Positions 1-5,646 of a stretch of 8,779 nucleotides of DNA are shown one piece after another; the first letter of the stretch is position 1, and each line of letters opens with the position of its first letter. Origin of the DNA: an uncultured Sphingomonas sp. (GTDB lineage: Bacteria > Pseudomonadota > Alphaproteobacteria > Sphingomonadales > Sphingomonadaceae). Below the pieces are notes generated by a model. It was not told the DNA's origin and made no database searches. It was given only the letters and a program-made list of their open reading frames with translations. Made by a program: the position numbers and the translations under genes. Location of the stretch: assembly GCA_934555855.1 (NCBI GenBank), contig CAKTFL010000066.1, positions 1-8,779 on the forward strand. The letters run 5' to 3'.

Positions 1-526
1 AGGTGATGTCGCTGGTATACGCGTTGCGACGCTGCTCGTCGGTCAGGTTGGGAACGATCACGCCCACGGTCAGCCCGAGGAAACGATAGACCTGTCCCAT
101 CCAGTCCGCATCGCGGCTGGCGAGGTAATCGTTGACGGTGATGACGTGGACGCCATCGCCAGGCAGCGCATTAAGGTAGGTTGCGAGCGTCGCCACCAGC
201 GTCTTGCCTTCGCCCGTCCGCATCTCCGCGATCTCGCCGCGATGCAGAACGATGCCGCCGACCATCTGCACGTCGTAATGCCGCTGGCCGAGGACCCGGC
301 GCGCCGCTTCGCGAACGGTCGCGAATGCCTCGGGAAGAAGGCTGTCCAGCTTCTCTCCGTTCGCCAGCCGTTCGCGGAACAGAACCGTCTGATGAGCGAG
401 AGTCGCATCCTCCATCGCCTGGAGCGCAGGCTCGAAGGAAGCGATTTTGGCAAGCAGCGGGTTGAGCGACTTGACGTAACGGTCGTTGGACGAACCGAAC
501 AGAGACTTGGCAAGACCGCCGAGCAT
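1..526 (-). CDS. secA: Preprotein translocase ATPase SecA, N-terminal part (cut by window start)
   Basis: SecA is the cytoplasmic motor ATPase that drives preproteins through the SecYEG channel. The first 175 residues are visible; the rest lies beyond base 1. They begin [19 protein letters not shown] and contain the SecA N-terminal signature [20 protein letters not shown] (about residues 83-102), then the Walker A loop MRTGEGKTL (102-110, Lys108, Thr109) and [15 protein letters not shown] (129-143), all in the order found in bacterial SecA. The start at 526 fits the family's usual N-terminus and has an AGGA about 8 nt upstream. A 94-nt gap separates it from a small exported-protein gene on the same strand, and a GU-containing hairpin (549-570) lies in that gap. 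Nothing suggests a defect. The identification is secure. Confidence 0.97.
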   Translation of the reverse strand, partial: MLGGLAKSLFGSSNDRYVKSLNPLLAKIASFEPALQAMEDATLAHQTVLFRERLANGEKLDSLLPEAFATVREAARRVLGQRHYDVQMVGGIVLHRGEIAEMRTGEGKTLVATLATYLNALPGDGVHVITVNDYLASRDADWMGQVYRFLGLTVGVIVPNLTDEQRRNAYTSDIT

Positions 527-548
527 GGGCGTATTCCTATATGCGATG

Positions 549-570
549 ACGCCGGCAGCGTGGCCGACGC
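549..570 (-). promoter_or_regulatory. Stem-loop in the secA leader
   Basis: Read on the minus strand, GCGTCGGC and GCCGGCGT can pair over 8 bp (two G-U wobbles) around a 6-nt loop, ending 22 nt before the secA start. No T-tract follows, so it does not look like a terminator. A role in secA translation is only inferred, and such stems are common by chance in GC-rich DNA. Confidence 0.3.
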
Positions 571-620
571 GAAAGGGGGTGGCGCGAGACGCCGTTCGAG
601 AGGATGCTTGGGGGCGGCCG

Positions 621-893
621 CTATTCGCGGCGGCGCAACGCATAGATCGGTGCGGCAGGAACAAGCATCCAAGCCATGCGCGCTATGGGCACGATCACCA
701 GGTCGGGCCAGGGCTGTGCCGGCCGGCTCGACGACACCGCCGATCGCACGCGAGCGACCTCGCTCGCGGCGGCGGCCGCCATCTGCCGCTCCGCCACGGC
801 GCCCTGTACAGGACGCGCGCCCGTGATCGCGCCGGTCAGCGCGGTCAGAAAGGCGGACAGGAGAAGCAGCAGGTCCATGGTCCGCCGTTGCAT
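621..893 (-). CDS. Small secreted or membrane protein upstream of secA
   Basis: This 90-residue protein starts [20 protein letters not shown]; an in-frame ATG at 878 would give 85 residues. Neither start has a strong Shine-Dalgarno; a weak GGCGG precedes 878. Residues 6-24 form a hydrophobic helix typical of a signal peptide or anchor. An Ala/Arg/Ser-rich middle follows, then a second hydrophobic stretch (about 65-85, [20 protein letters not shown]) and a charged end, RRRE. No catalytic motif is visible. It resembles short uncharacterised sphingomonad proteins found between argJ and secA, a recollection not checked here. It is divergent from argJ (61 bp apart) and reads toward secA with a 94-nt gap, so cotranscription with secA is possible. 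The position recalls SecM, but no known arrest motif is present. Function unknown. Confidence 0.7.
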   Translation of the reverse strand: MQRRTMDLLLLLSAFLTALTGAITGARPVQGAVAERQMAAAAASEVARVRSAVSSSRPAQPWPDLVIVPIARMAWMLVPAAPIYALRRRE

Positions 894-898
894 GTAGT

Positions 899-914
899 GC
901 GGGGCCGGCCCCGC
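899..914. repeat. Perfect 16-bp palindrome between divergent genes
   Basis: GCGGGGCCGGCCCCGC reads the same on both strands. It sits in the 61-bp gap between the small protein (-) and argJ (+), where both promoters must lie. It could be an operator, but a GC-rich palindrome can also arise by chance. No clear -35/-10 pair is visible in this gap. Confidence 0.5.
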
Positions 915-954
915 GTCCATTGCCTCGCTGTGCTGCTGTGCGTAACGGACGGGC

Positions 955-2178
955 ATGGCTTCCATCTCCCCGCTCGCCCTTCCCTTTCCGGCGCTGCCCG
1001 CCATCGCTGGCGTTACACTGCGTGTCGCCCGGGCGCGATACAAGGACTGGGACCGCTGCGACCTGACCTTCGCAGAGCTGGCGGCGGGTACGACGGTGGC
1101 CGGGGTCACGACCCAGAGTCGCTGCCCGTCACCCGAAGTCGAATGGTGCCGCAAGGCGCTGGTGCTGGGCCAGGCGCGGGCGCTGGTGGTAAATGCGGGG
1201 AACTCCAACGCCTTTACCGGCGATCGGGGCCGGGCCGCCGTTGAAGCCATTGCCGCGCGCACGGCGGGGCACCTCGGCTGCCTGCCCTCGGACGTGTTCG
1301 TCGCCTCGACGGGAGTGATCGGAGTGCCGCTGCCGATCGAGAAGGCGGAGGCGGGGCTCGATGCGGCTTTCGTCGCCCAGCCCTGCCACTGGCGCGCCGC
1401 GACCGAGACGATCGGCACCACCGACACCTTTCCGAAGGCGGCGACGACCCGCGCCGTGATCGACGGGCGGACGGTGACGCTGGTCGGGATCATCAAGGGT
1501 TCTGGGATGATCGCGCCTGACATGGCGACCATGCTCGGCTTCATCTTCACCGACGCGAGCGTGGAACCGTCATTTCTGCAGCGCGCACTGTCAGCGGCGA
1601 ACGCGGCGAGCTTCTCGTGCATTACCGTGGACAGCGACACCTCGACCAGCGACACCGTGCTCGCCTTTGCCACCGGCGCTGCGGACAACTCGACCTTGGC
1701 GGATGACGACAGTGCAGGCGCGGATTCCTTCCGGGCGGCGCTCACCGACCTGTGTCTGCAGCTCGCCCATCTGGTGGTACGCGACGGCGAAGGGGCGTCG
1801 AAATTCATCCGGGTCGATGTGACCGGGGCCGAGAGCGACCGCTCCGCCCATCGTGTCGCGATGAGCATCGCCAACTCGCCGCTCGTCAAGACGGCCATCG
1901 CTGGCGAGGACGCCAATTGGGGCCGCGTCGTCATGGCCGTCGGCAAGGCGGGGGAGCCGGCCGAGCGCGACCGTCTCGCCATCCGCTTCGGCGACACGCA
2001 GGTCGCCGAGGGAGGTCTGGCCGTTGCGGGGTATAACGAAGCGCCGGTCGCGGCGTATCTGAAGGGCGATGACGTCGAGATCGGCGTTGACCTGGGCCTG
2101 GGCGCGGGCCGCGCCACCGCGTGGACCTGCGACCTGACGCATGGCTACATCTCGATCAACGCAGATTATCGCAGCTGA
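955..2178 (+). CDS. argJ: Bifunctional glutamate N-acetyltransferase / amino-acid acetyltransferase ArgJ
   Basis: ArgJ moves the acetyl group from N-acetylornithine to glutamate, closing the cyclic arginine pathway in the cytoplasm; bifunctional forms also use acetyl-CoA with glutamate. The 407-residue length is normal. The self-cleavage site is intact: KGSGMIAPDMATML surrounds Thr192, the residue that becomes the N-terminal nucleophile of the beta chain, so chains of about 191 and 216 residues are expected. Other family blocks are VVNAGNSNAFTG, VASTGVIGVPLP, FSCITVDSDTSTSDT, EGASKFIRVDVTGA, NSPLVKTAIAGEDANWGR and the C-terminal GYISINADYRS. The chosen ATG gives a normal N-terminus but has only a weak Shine-Dalgarno. 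It converges on the acetyltransferase gene with a 21-bp gap. One vs two activities cannot be told from sequence alone. Confidence 0.97.
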   Translation: MASISPLALPFPALPAIAGVTLRVARARYKDWDRCDLTFAELAAGTTVAGVTTQSRCPSPEVEWCRKALVLGQARALVVNAGNSNAFTGDRGRAAVEAIAARTAGHLGCLPSDVFVASTGVIGVPLPIEKAEAGLDAAFVAQPCHWRAATETIGTTDTFPKAATTRAVIDGRTVTLVGIIKGSGMIAPDMATMLGFIFTDASVEPSFLQRALSAANAASFSCITVDSDTSTSDTVLAFATGAADNSTLADDDSAGADSFRAALTDLCLQLAHLVVRDGEGASKFIRVDVTGAESDRSAHRVAMSIANSPLVKTAIAGEDANWGRVVMAVGKAGEPAERDRLAIRFGDTQVAEGGLAVAGYNEAPVAAYLKGDDVEIGVDLGLGAGRATAWTCDLTHGYISINADYRS

Positions 2179-2199
2179 AGCAGGTCGTGTTGGCCGGGC

Positions 2200-2481
2200 T
2201 CAACCGGCAAGCAGGTCCTGCTCGTCCGGGTGCCGATCGATATAGCCGGCGACGAACGAGCAGAGCGGAACGACCGACAGGCCGCGGGCGCGCACATCGG
2301 CTAACGCGCCCCTGACCAGGCGGCTCCCGACCCCCTGCCCTTGCACCGCTTCGGGGACGACCGTGTGAGTGAACACCACCCGGTCCGCCTCGATGCGGTA
2401 CGCCGCGATGGCGATCTCGCCGCCCGTGGCCACTTCGTACCGAAGCTCCGCCCGGTTGTCGTGAACGACGGCCTCTTTCAT
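2200..2481 (-). CDS. YjdJ-type GNAT N-acetyltransferase
   Basis: This 93-residue single-domain protein belongs to the small GNAT family typified by YjdJ (COG2388). The acetyl-CoA loop is QGQGVGSRLV (residues 47-56), and the family's C-terminal signature PLCSFVAGYIDRHPD (72-86) is clear. The beta strands before the loop (RYEVATGGEIAIAAYRI, RVVFTHTVVPEA) are in the usual places. The substrate of this family is not established. The start at 2481 is chosen because its ATG overlaps the stop of the catalase-family gene (ATGA), which indicates translational coupling and makes this the second gene of a two-gene unit. In-frame starts further upstream would lie inside the catalase gene. It probably shares the stress promoter at 3600-3625. 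It converges with argJ. Confidence 0.9.
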   Translation of the reverse strand: MKEAVVHDNRAELRYEVATGGEIAIAAYRIEADRVVFTHTVVPEAVQGQGVGSRLVRGALADVRARGLSVVPLCSFVAGYIDRHPDEQDLLAG

Positions 2482-3572
2482 GCCGTTTCCAGCTCGCTTG
2501 CGGAGGTCGGCTCGTGCATCGGGCAACCGTTCACCCGGCCGCGAAATTCGGTGGACAGCTTGTAAGGCTCGTTGCGGGCGCGGTTGATGCCGCCTAGCGG
2601 GCGATGCGCCGCCAGTCCGTGCCAGATGCTGAAGCTCAGCCGATCGTCCAGCCGATCACTCGCGCCATGCTGCCAGCTTACCTGAGGCTCGACCACCAGT
2701 GTCGCGACCGTGCGGAAGGGGCTCTTGTTCTCGTCCCACTGCACGGTGGCATCCTCGATGGGCATGGCATCCAGATCGGTGCAGAGCTGGACCCGCAGCT
2801 CCCAGCTGCCACCCGCCTCGATCATGTCACGGCTGACATCCTCCCGCAGCGCGTCCGGCCTGCCGGCGACGTCGATCTTCACGTCGGTGAGCGCCTTCAG
2901 CGCCGGCGAAACAGGCACGAGCTGAAATTTGGCGAGGTAGTCGCCATAGCGAAACGGGGTTTGCGACCAGTAAGTCTCGCCCAGCGGATGGGTCTGGGGC
3001 GCGCCGCCGAGCTGCTGGATGGCAGGCGACTGGATGCCGACCGCCGAAAGCGCGACATTGACGCCCTGCAACACGCTGGACAGCAGCCTCTTCGCGCCGT
3101 CACCCTTGTCGGTCGTCTTCGTCAGCAGCTTGAGGTTCTTCAGGAACGCCGCAGCGTCCGGCGCCGAAAAGACCGGACCGTTGACCATGATGAAGTCCTG
3201 CGTCGTGTCGCCTTCCGAACCCGGCAAGCGTTCGCCGTCGACACCCAGAACCTTCAGCGCCAATCCGCGAGGCAGCGATACGCTGTCGTCCAATATGTCG
3301 CCGGCGTTGGTCGAGATACGGATGATCGCGTCATGAGTGCCGGCCTGCGCGAACAGGCCCTGGGCCAGGTCCGGCGGAAGGTCCCCCTTGATGAACAGGC
3401 GTCCGGCGGCGAGGCCATGCGCCTTGGCGTGAACGGCGCGAACCCCGCGCTTGTAATCCTCAGCCGTCGTTTCCTGGATCTGCCGGAACTGCTCCTCAAG
3501 CTGCCGGATGGTATCGCCCTCGCCGGGCCTCACGGTCTCTATCTCGGGACTGTACCGCACGGGCTGCTGCAT
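2478..3572 (-). CDS. Catalase-family haem protein (y4iL-like)
   Basis: The 364-residue protein has the fold blocks of the small catalase-like family (y4iL type), which is shorter than classical catalases. Distal-pocket residues are present: His48 in VRAVHAKAHG and Asn131 in DFIMVNGPVFSAPD. The C-terminal block HRPLGGINRARNEPY (323-337) matches the family. At the position aligned with the proximal haem-ligand Tyr of true catalases (six residues before His323) there is Trp317, so peroxide dismutation should not be assumed; peroxidase or fatty-acid hydroperoxide activity is equally possible. No signal peptide is visible. The start has a strong GAGGAG (3578-3583) 5 nt upstream, and an EcfG-like promoter sits at 3600-3625. 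The stop overlaps the downstream acetyltransferase start. Family assignment is firm; the reaction is not. Confidence 0.9.
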   Translation of the reverse strand: MQQPVRYSPEIETVRPGEGDTIRQLEEQFRQIQETTAEDYKRGVRAVHAKAHGLAAGRLFIKGDLPPDLAQGLFAQAGTHDAIIRISTNAGDILDDSVSLPRGLALKVLGVDGERLPGSEGDTTQDFIMVNGPVFSAPDAAAFLKNLKLLTKTTDKGDGAKRLLSSVLQGVNVALSAVGIQSPAIQQLGGAPQTHPLGETYWSQTPFRYGDYLAKFQLVPVSPALKALTDVKIDVAGRPDALREDVSRDMIEAGGSWELRVQLCTDLDAMPIEDATVQWDENKSPFRTVATLVVEPQVSWQHGASDRLDDRLSFSIWHGLAAHRPLGGINRARNEPYKLSTEFRGRVNGCPMHEPTSASELETA

Positions 3573-3599
3573 GGTGGCTCCTCAGGGATTCAGGAGCGC

Positions 3600-3625
3600 A
3601 ACGACCGTGGCCGGAGGCCCGTTCC
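3600..3625 (-). promoter_or_regulatory. EcfG-type general stress response promoter
   Basis: On the minus strand GGAAC (3625-3621) is separated by 17 nt from CGTT (3603-3600). This matches the alphaproteobacterial EcfG consensus, GGAAC then 16-18 nt then CGTT. It points at the catalase-family gene, whose start is 27 nt beyond the -10 element, leaving a short leader that includes the GAGGAG ribosome site. The match is read from the sequence; use by EcfG is inferred. Confidence 0.65.
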
Positions 3626-3730
3626 CTCTGTCCTCAACGCTCGATGCGACAATGGATACACTTCGGCGTTGACCGACCCTCAGAGACTATGCCACTGCCA
3701 GCGCATCGGCAGCCGTCCGACCAGCCGGCC

Positions 3731-3804
3731 GCGGGTGTAGCTCAATGGTAGAGCAGGAGCTTCCCAAGCTCACGACGAGGGTTCGATTCCCTTCACCCGC
3801 TCCA
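3731..3804 (+). tRNA. tRNA-Gly, anticodon CCC
   Basis: The 74 bases fold as a complete cloverleaf with encoded CCA. The acceptor stem GCGGGTG pairs with CACCCGC, followed by discriminator T. The D arm is GCTC-AATGGTA-GAGC. The anticodon stem GGAGC/GCTCA encloses loop TTCCCAA with anticodon CCC at 3763-3765, which reads GGG glycine codons. The variable loop is CGAC, and the T arm is GAGGG-TTCGATT-CCCTT. The closing pair of the anticodon stem (27-43) is a G-A mismatch. No T-rich terminator is evident just downstream. Confidence 0.96.
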
Positions 3805-3859
3805 GTTTACAGCCACGGTCCGACAGCGGATCGGTAACAAGCACGACGGCGGTGTTCGC

Positions 3860-4069
3860 CTAATGCCACCTGGCCCAGAGCAGATCGTGACACGCTCGCG
3901 CAACTCCGCGCCAGTAATCCTCGCGCTCGGGATTAGCGATCATCTCCGTGACGATGTACCTGGCGACACCGTGCGCGTCGTTGAACCTGGCCATGAGGTT
4001 CACGGCCTGCTCATATCGCTGAAAACTATTCGCGCACCTGGTCGGGTTGGCGACGGGTGAGCGGCTCAC
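3860..4069 (-). CDS. Small uncharacterised protein, second of a coupled pair
   Basis: This 69-residue ORF starts at a GTG preceded by GAGG at 7-nt spacing, and that GTG overlaps the stop of the upstream 46-residue ORF as GTGA. The predicted protein is mostly helical: QRYEQAVNLMARFNDAHGVA, then MIANPEREDYWRGVA and an aromatic C-terminus DLLWARWH. It has no signal peptide, membrane segment or recognised motif, and I do not recognise the family. It converges on tRNA-Gly. The ribosome site and overlap support a real gene, but it is short and could be spurious. Confidence 0.5.
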   Translation of the reverse strand: MSRSPVANPTRCANSFQRYEQAVNLMARFNDAHGVARYIVTEMIANPEREDYWRGVARACHDLLWARWH

Positions 4070-4206
4070 AGGGCAACCTCACCATCGGACGCGGCAAATC
4101 CGCCAATCTCGGCCGCCCGCGCGAATTTGGCACCTTGACCGAGCCTGGCTGTCACCGAACCCAGGTCGATCAGCCCGACCACGATGCGGCTCCACCTATC
4201 TGCCAC
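4066..4206 (-). CDS. Very small ORF (46 aa), first of a coupled pair
   Basis: A GTG at 4206 follows GAGGAG (4212-4217) by 5 nt, a near-ideal ribosome site; another in-frame GTG at 4212 overlaps that site and is less likely. The peptide begins MADRWSRIVVGLIDLGSVTA, continues WLGQGAKFARAAEIGGFAA and ends DGEVAL. Residues about 8-23 are moderately hydrophobic but weak as a membrane span. The stop overlaps the start of the next small ORF (GTGA). It lies 94 nt beyond the stop of the esterase gene on the same strand, with an AT-rich stretch (4245-4275) between that could hold a promoter, although no convincing -35/-10 pair was found. No family recognised. Confidence 0.45.
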   Translation of the reverse strand: MADRWSRIVVGLIDLGSVTARLGQGAKFARAAEIGGFAASDGEVAL

Positions 4207-4300
4207 CTTCACTCCTCGGCAAATCCGGAAGCTGCGGTGCAGCAAAATGGTTAAGATAGAATTAATGAACTTATAGGGGTTCGCCCGAGCCAGGCGGAAG

Positions 4301-5392
4301 CTAACGTTTCATCAGCCCTGCCGCACGCAAGGCCTGAGCAATCACTTGGGCGGCATCGCTGCCTGCAAAGCTTTCGGGCGACGCTCCGGGCGCGTGGCCG
4401 GCAGACGCCTGCTCCGTCGGTCTGGACGGCGCCACGACTGGAACGATGCCCCAAGAGGCGGCGATCCGGTATGTGGAGGAAATACCCGCCTCCAGCATAT
4501 AGGGACCGGTGACCCCGCTCGCTTCATCGCCAAGGGTCGTAATGGGCGTGCCATGGCCCAGCCCCTCGATCGCATAATGCTCGAGCACCACCCTGCCCGA
4601 CCCGTCGCGCCAGGCTCTGCGCCGCTGGCCGCTGACGAGCGAGATCTCGTCGGGCTGGTCGACGCCATGCATCTCGCGCCATTGATCGACGATCACGTCC
4701 GCATTGACCTTGTGCACCGTGGCGTCGGCTGTCCCATGCCACACCGACACGGCGGGCCAGCGCCCCTGGTGGTCCGATGCGTCGCGGACCAGCCGACTCA
4801 GCGCCGGTCGATCGAACCCGTTCCCTCGCATCCGGTCGAGCGCTTCCGGCACGTCGTCCGCAACCCGATATGCTAGCCCCGCGATGATGGCACCGCCCGC
4901 GAACAGGTCGGGACTGGTGGCCAGCATCACTGACGTCATCGCGCCGCCGGCGGACAGGCCGGTCACGAACACGCGGGAAAGATCGGACGAGTGCCGCTGT
5001 GCCATGGCGATCACCATCTGCCGGATGGACTCGGCCTCGCCGCCGATCCTGTGATTGTCAGCCGGCACGAACCAATTGAAACACAGATTGGGATTGTTTG
5101 TGCGCCGTTGCTGGGCAAATAGCACGGCGAAACCGAACCTGTCGGCCAGGGCCGACCAACCCGAGCCGCGATCATAGCCCTCCGCCGTCTGCGTGCAACC
5201 ATGCAGGACGACGACCAGCGGCATCTCCCGCGGCAGGCCGGCGGGAACATGGATCAGGCAATCCAGATCGCCAGGATTGCTTCCAAACGATTCCAACGGG
5301 ATCAGCTTGCCCGCTCCCTTTGGCTGGGCAAGGCCAAAATCTGCCGGCCGAAAGCGTTGAAGGCGTGCGATGGTATCCGAAATCGAACGCAT
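4301..5392 (-). CDS. PHB depolymerase family esterase (intracellular alpha/beta hydrolase)
   Basis: The 363-residue protein is an alpha/beta hydrolase of the PHB-depolymerase/feruloyl-esterase family, cleaving ester bonds in polyhydroxyalkanoate oligomers or similar esters. The oxyanion-hole segment is VVLHGCTQTAEGYD (61-74), the nucleophile elbow GLSAGG has Ser147, and the other triad residues are Asp223 (WHGTADATV) and His280 (EGLGHGTPI). FNWFVP (105-110) is also typical. There is no signal peptide: MRSISDTIARLQRFRPADFG is the soluble N-terminus usual for this subgroup, so it probably acts in the cytoplasm. The tail (about 320-363) is Pro/Ala-rich, ending in a short helix. The ATG at 5392 is chosen because GGAGG lies 8 nt upstream; an upstream in-frame TTG (5464) has no such support. 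Two overlapping hairpins occupy the leader. True polymer specificity is not determined. Confidence 0.9.
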   Translation of the reverse strand: MRSISDTIARLQRFRPADFGLAQPKGAGKLIPLESFGSNPGDLDCLIHVPAGLPREMPLVVVLHGCTQTAEGYDRGSGWSALADRFGFAVLFAQQRRTNNPNLCFNWFVPADNHRIGGEAESIRQMVIAMAQRHSSDLSRVFVTGLSAGGAMTSVMLATSPDLFAGGAIIAGLAYRVADDVPEALDRMRGNGFDRPALSRLVRDASDHQGRWPAVSVWHGTADATVHKVNADVIVDQWREMHGVDQPDEISLVSGQRRRAWRDGSGRVVLEHYAIEGLGHGTPITTLGDEASGVTGPYMLEAGISSTYRIAASWGIVPVVAPSRPTEQASAGHAPGASPESFAGSDAAQVIAQALRAAGLMKR

Positions 5393-5405
5393 GGAGCGCC
5401 CCTCC
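5393..5405 (-). promoter_or_regulatory. Ribosome site of the esterase inside a small hairpin
   Basis: On the minus strand the run GGAGGGGCGCTCC directly precedes the ATG. The GGAG of the Shine-Dalgarno can pair with CTCC next to the start codon around a 5-nt loop, so the site could be partly masked. A four-pair stem is weak on its own. Confidence 0.35.
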
Positions 5406-5410
5406 GACGA

Positions 5411-5452
5411 CAGTTGGGGCGGACGACCGCCGGGCAACTGTCCTGCCCGGCG
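5411..5452 (-). promoter_or_regulatory. Two mutually exclusive hairpins in the esterase leader
   Basis: Hairpin 1 (5452-5428) is a perfect 9-bp stem, CGCCGGGCA with TGCCCGGCG, around a 7-nt loop. Hairpin 2 (5440-5411) pairs CAGTTG with CAACTG and GGCGG with CCGCC around the loop TCGT, with a small internal loop. Hairpin 2 reuses the 3' arm of hairpin 1, so both cannot form together. They end 18 nt before the start codon. The arrangement resembles a leader switch; no ligand, leader peptide or T-tract is recognised. Confidence 0.4.
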
Positions 5453-5552
5453 CTCCTTGTGCAATGCAGCATAGATGCGCGATCGGACGCCGGATGCAAG
5501 GGGCTTCGACGAAGTGCAGTACGGAACGGCTTATGAATAACGCGCTAGGTGT

Positions 5553-5604
5553 TGGCTGGGGCGGGAGGATTCGAACCTCCGTATGACGGTACCAAAAACC
5601 GTTG
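5553..5604 (-). other. Attachment site: 3' fragment of tRNA-Gln(TTG)
   Basis: Read on the minus strand, these 52 nt are the 3' part of a tRNA-Gln. They include the anticodon stem ACGGT/ACCGT (5602-5598 with 5590-5586), loop TTTTGGT with anticodon TTG (5595-5593), the T arm GGAGGTTCGAATCCTCC, the 3' acceptor strand, and CCA at 5555-5553. The 5' acceptor strand and D arm are absent: the bases upstream (5605-5640) do not resemble them. A tRNA 3' end without its 5' half beside a tyrosine integrase is the usual mark of an integrated element. The fragment is the displaced original 3' end, and the intact tRNA should sit at the other end. The host side is left, the element side right. Confidence 0.85.
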
Positions 5605-5646
5605 TAAGGCATTGATGTTGCTCCGATAGATTGCGGAAACGCCGAG

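Noticed and set aside
146..826. A 226-codon plus-strand open frame
   Set aside because: It is antisense to secA and the small upstream protein; its Arg-rich translation matches a GC-rich shadow frame.
621..2117. A 498-codon open frame on the minus strand across argJ
   Set aside because: Most of it is antisense to the clear argJ gene and has low-complexity Ala/Ser/Arg composition; only its last 90 codons (621-893) look like a real gene.
2191..2208. Hairpin GCCGG-gctcaa-CCGGC between argJ and the acetyltransferase gene as a bidirectional terminator
   Set aside because: The stem is only 5 bp, no T-tract follows on either strand, and it overlaps the end of the acetyltransferase gene.
3669..3697. 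TTGACC as the -35 box of a tRNA-Gly promoter
   Set aside because: No acceptable -10 sequence lies at 16-18 nt spacing.
2604..3740. A 378-codon plus-strand open frame
   Set aside because: It is antisense to the catalase-family gene, runs into tRNA-Gly and shows no family motif.
3731..3804. tRNA-Gly as a second attachment site
   Set aside because: The tRNA is complete, no integrase is adjacent, and no second copy of its 3' end is visible in the window.
4281..4300. Terminator after the esterase gene
   Set aside because: GC-rich bases follow the stop, but no stable stem with a T-tract could be built.
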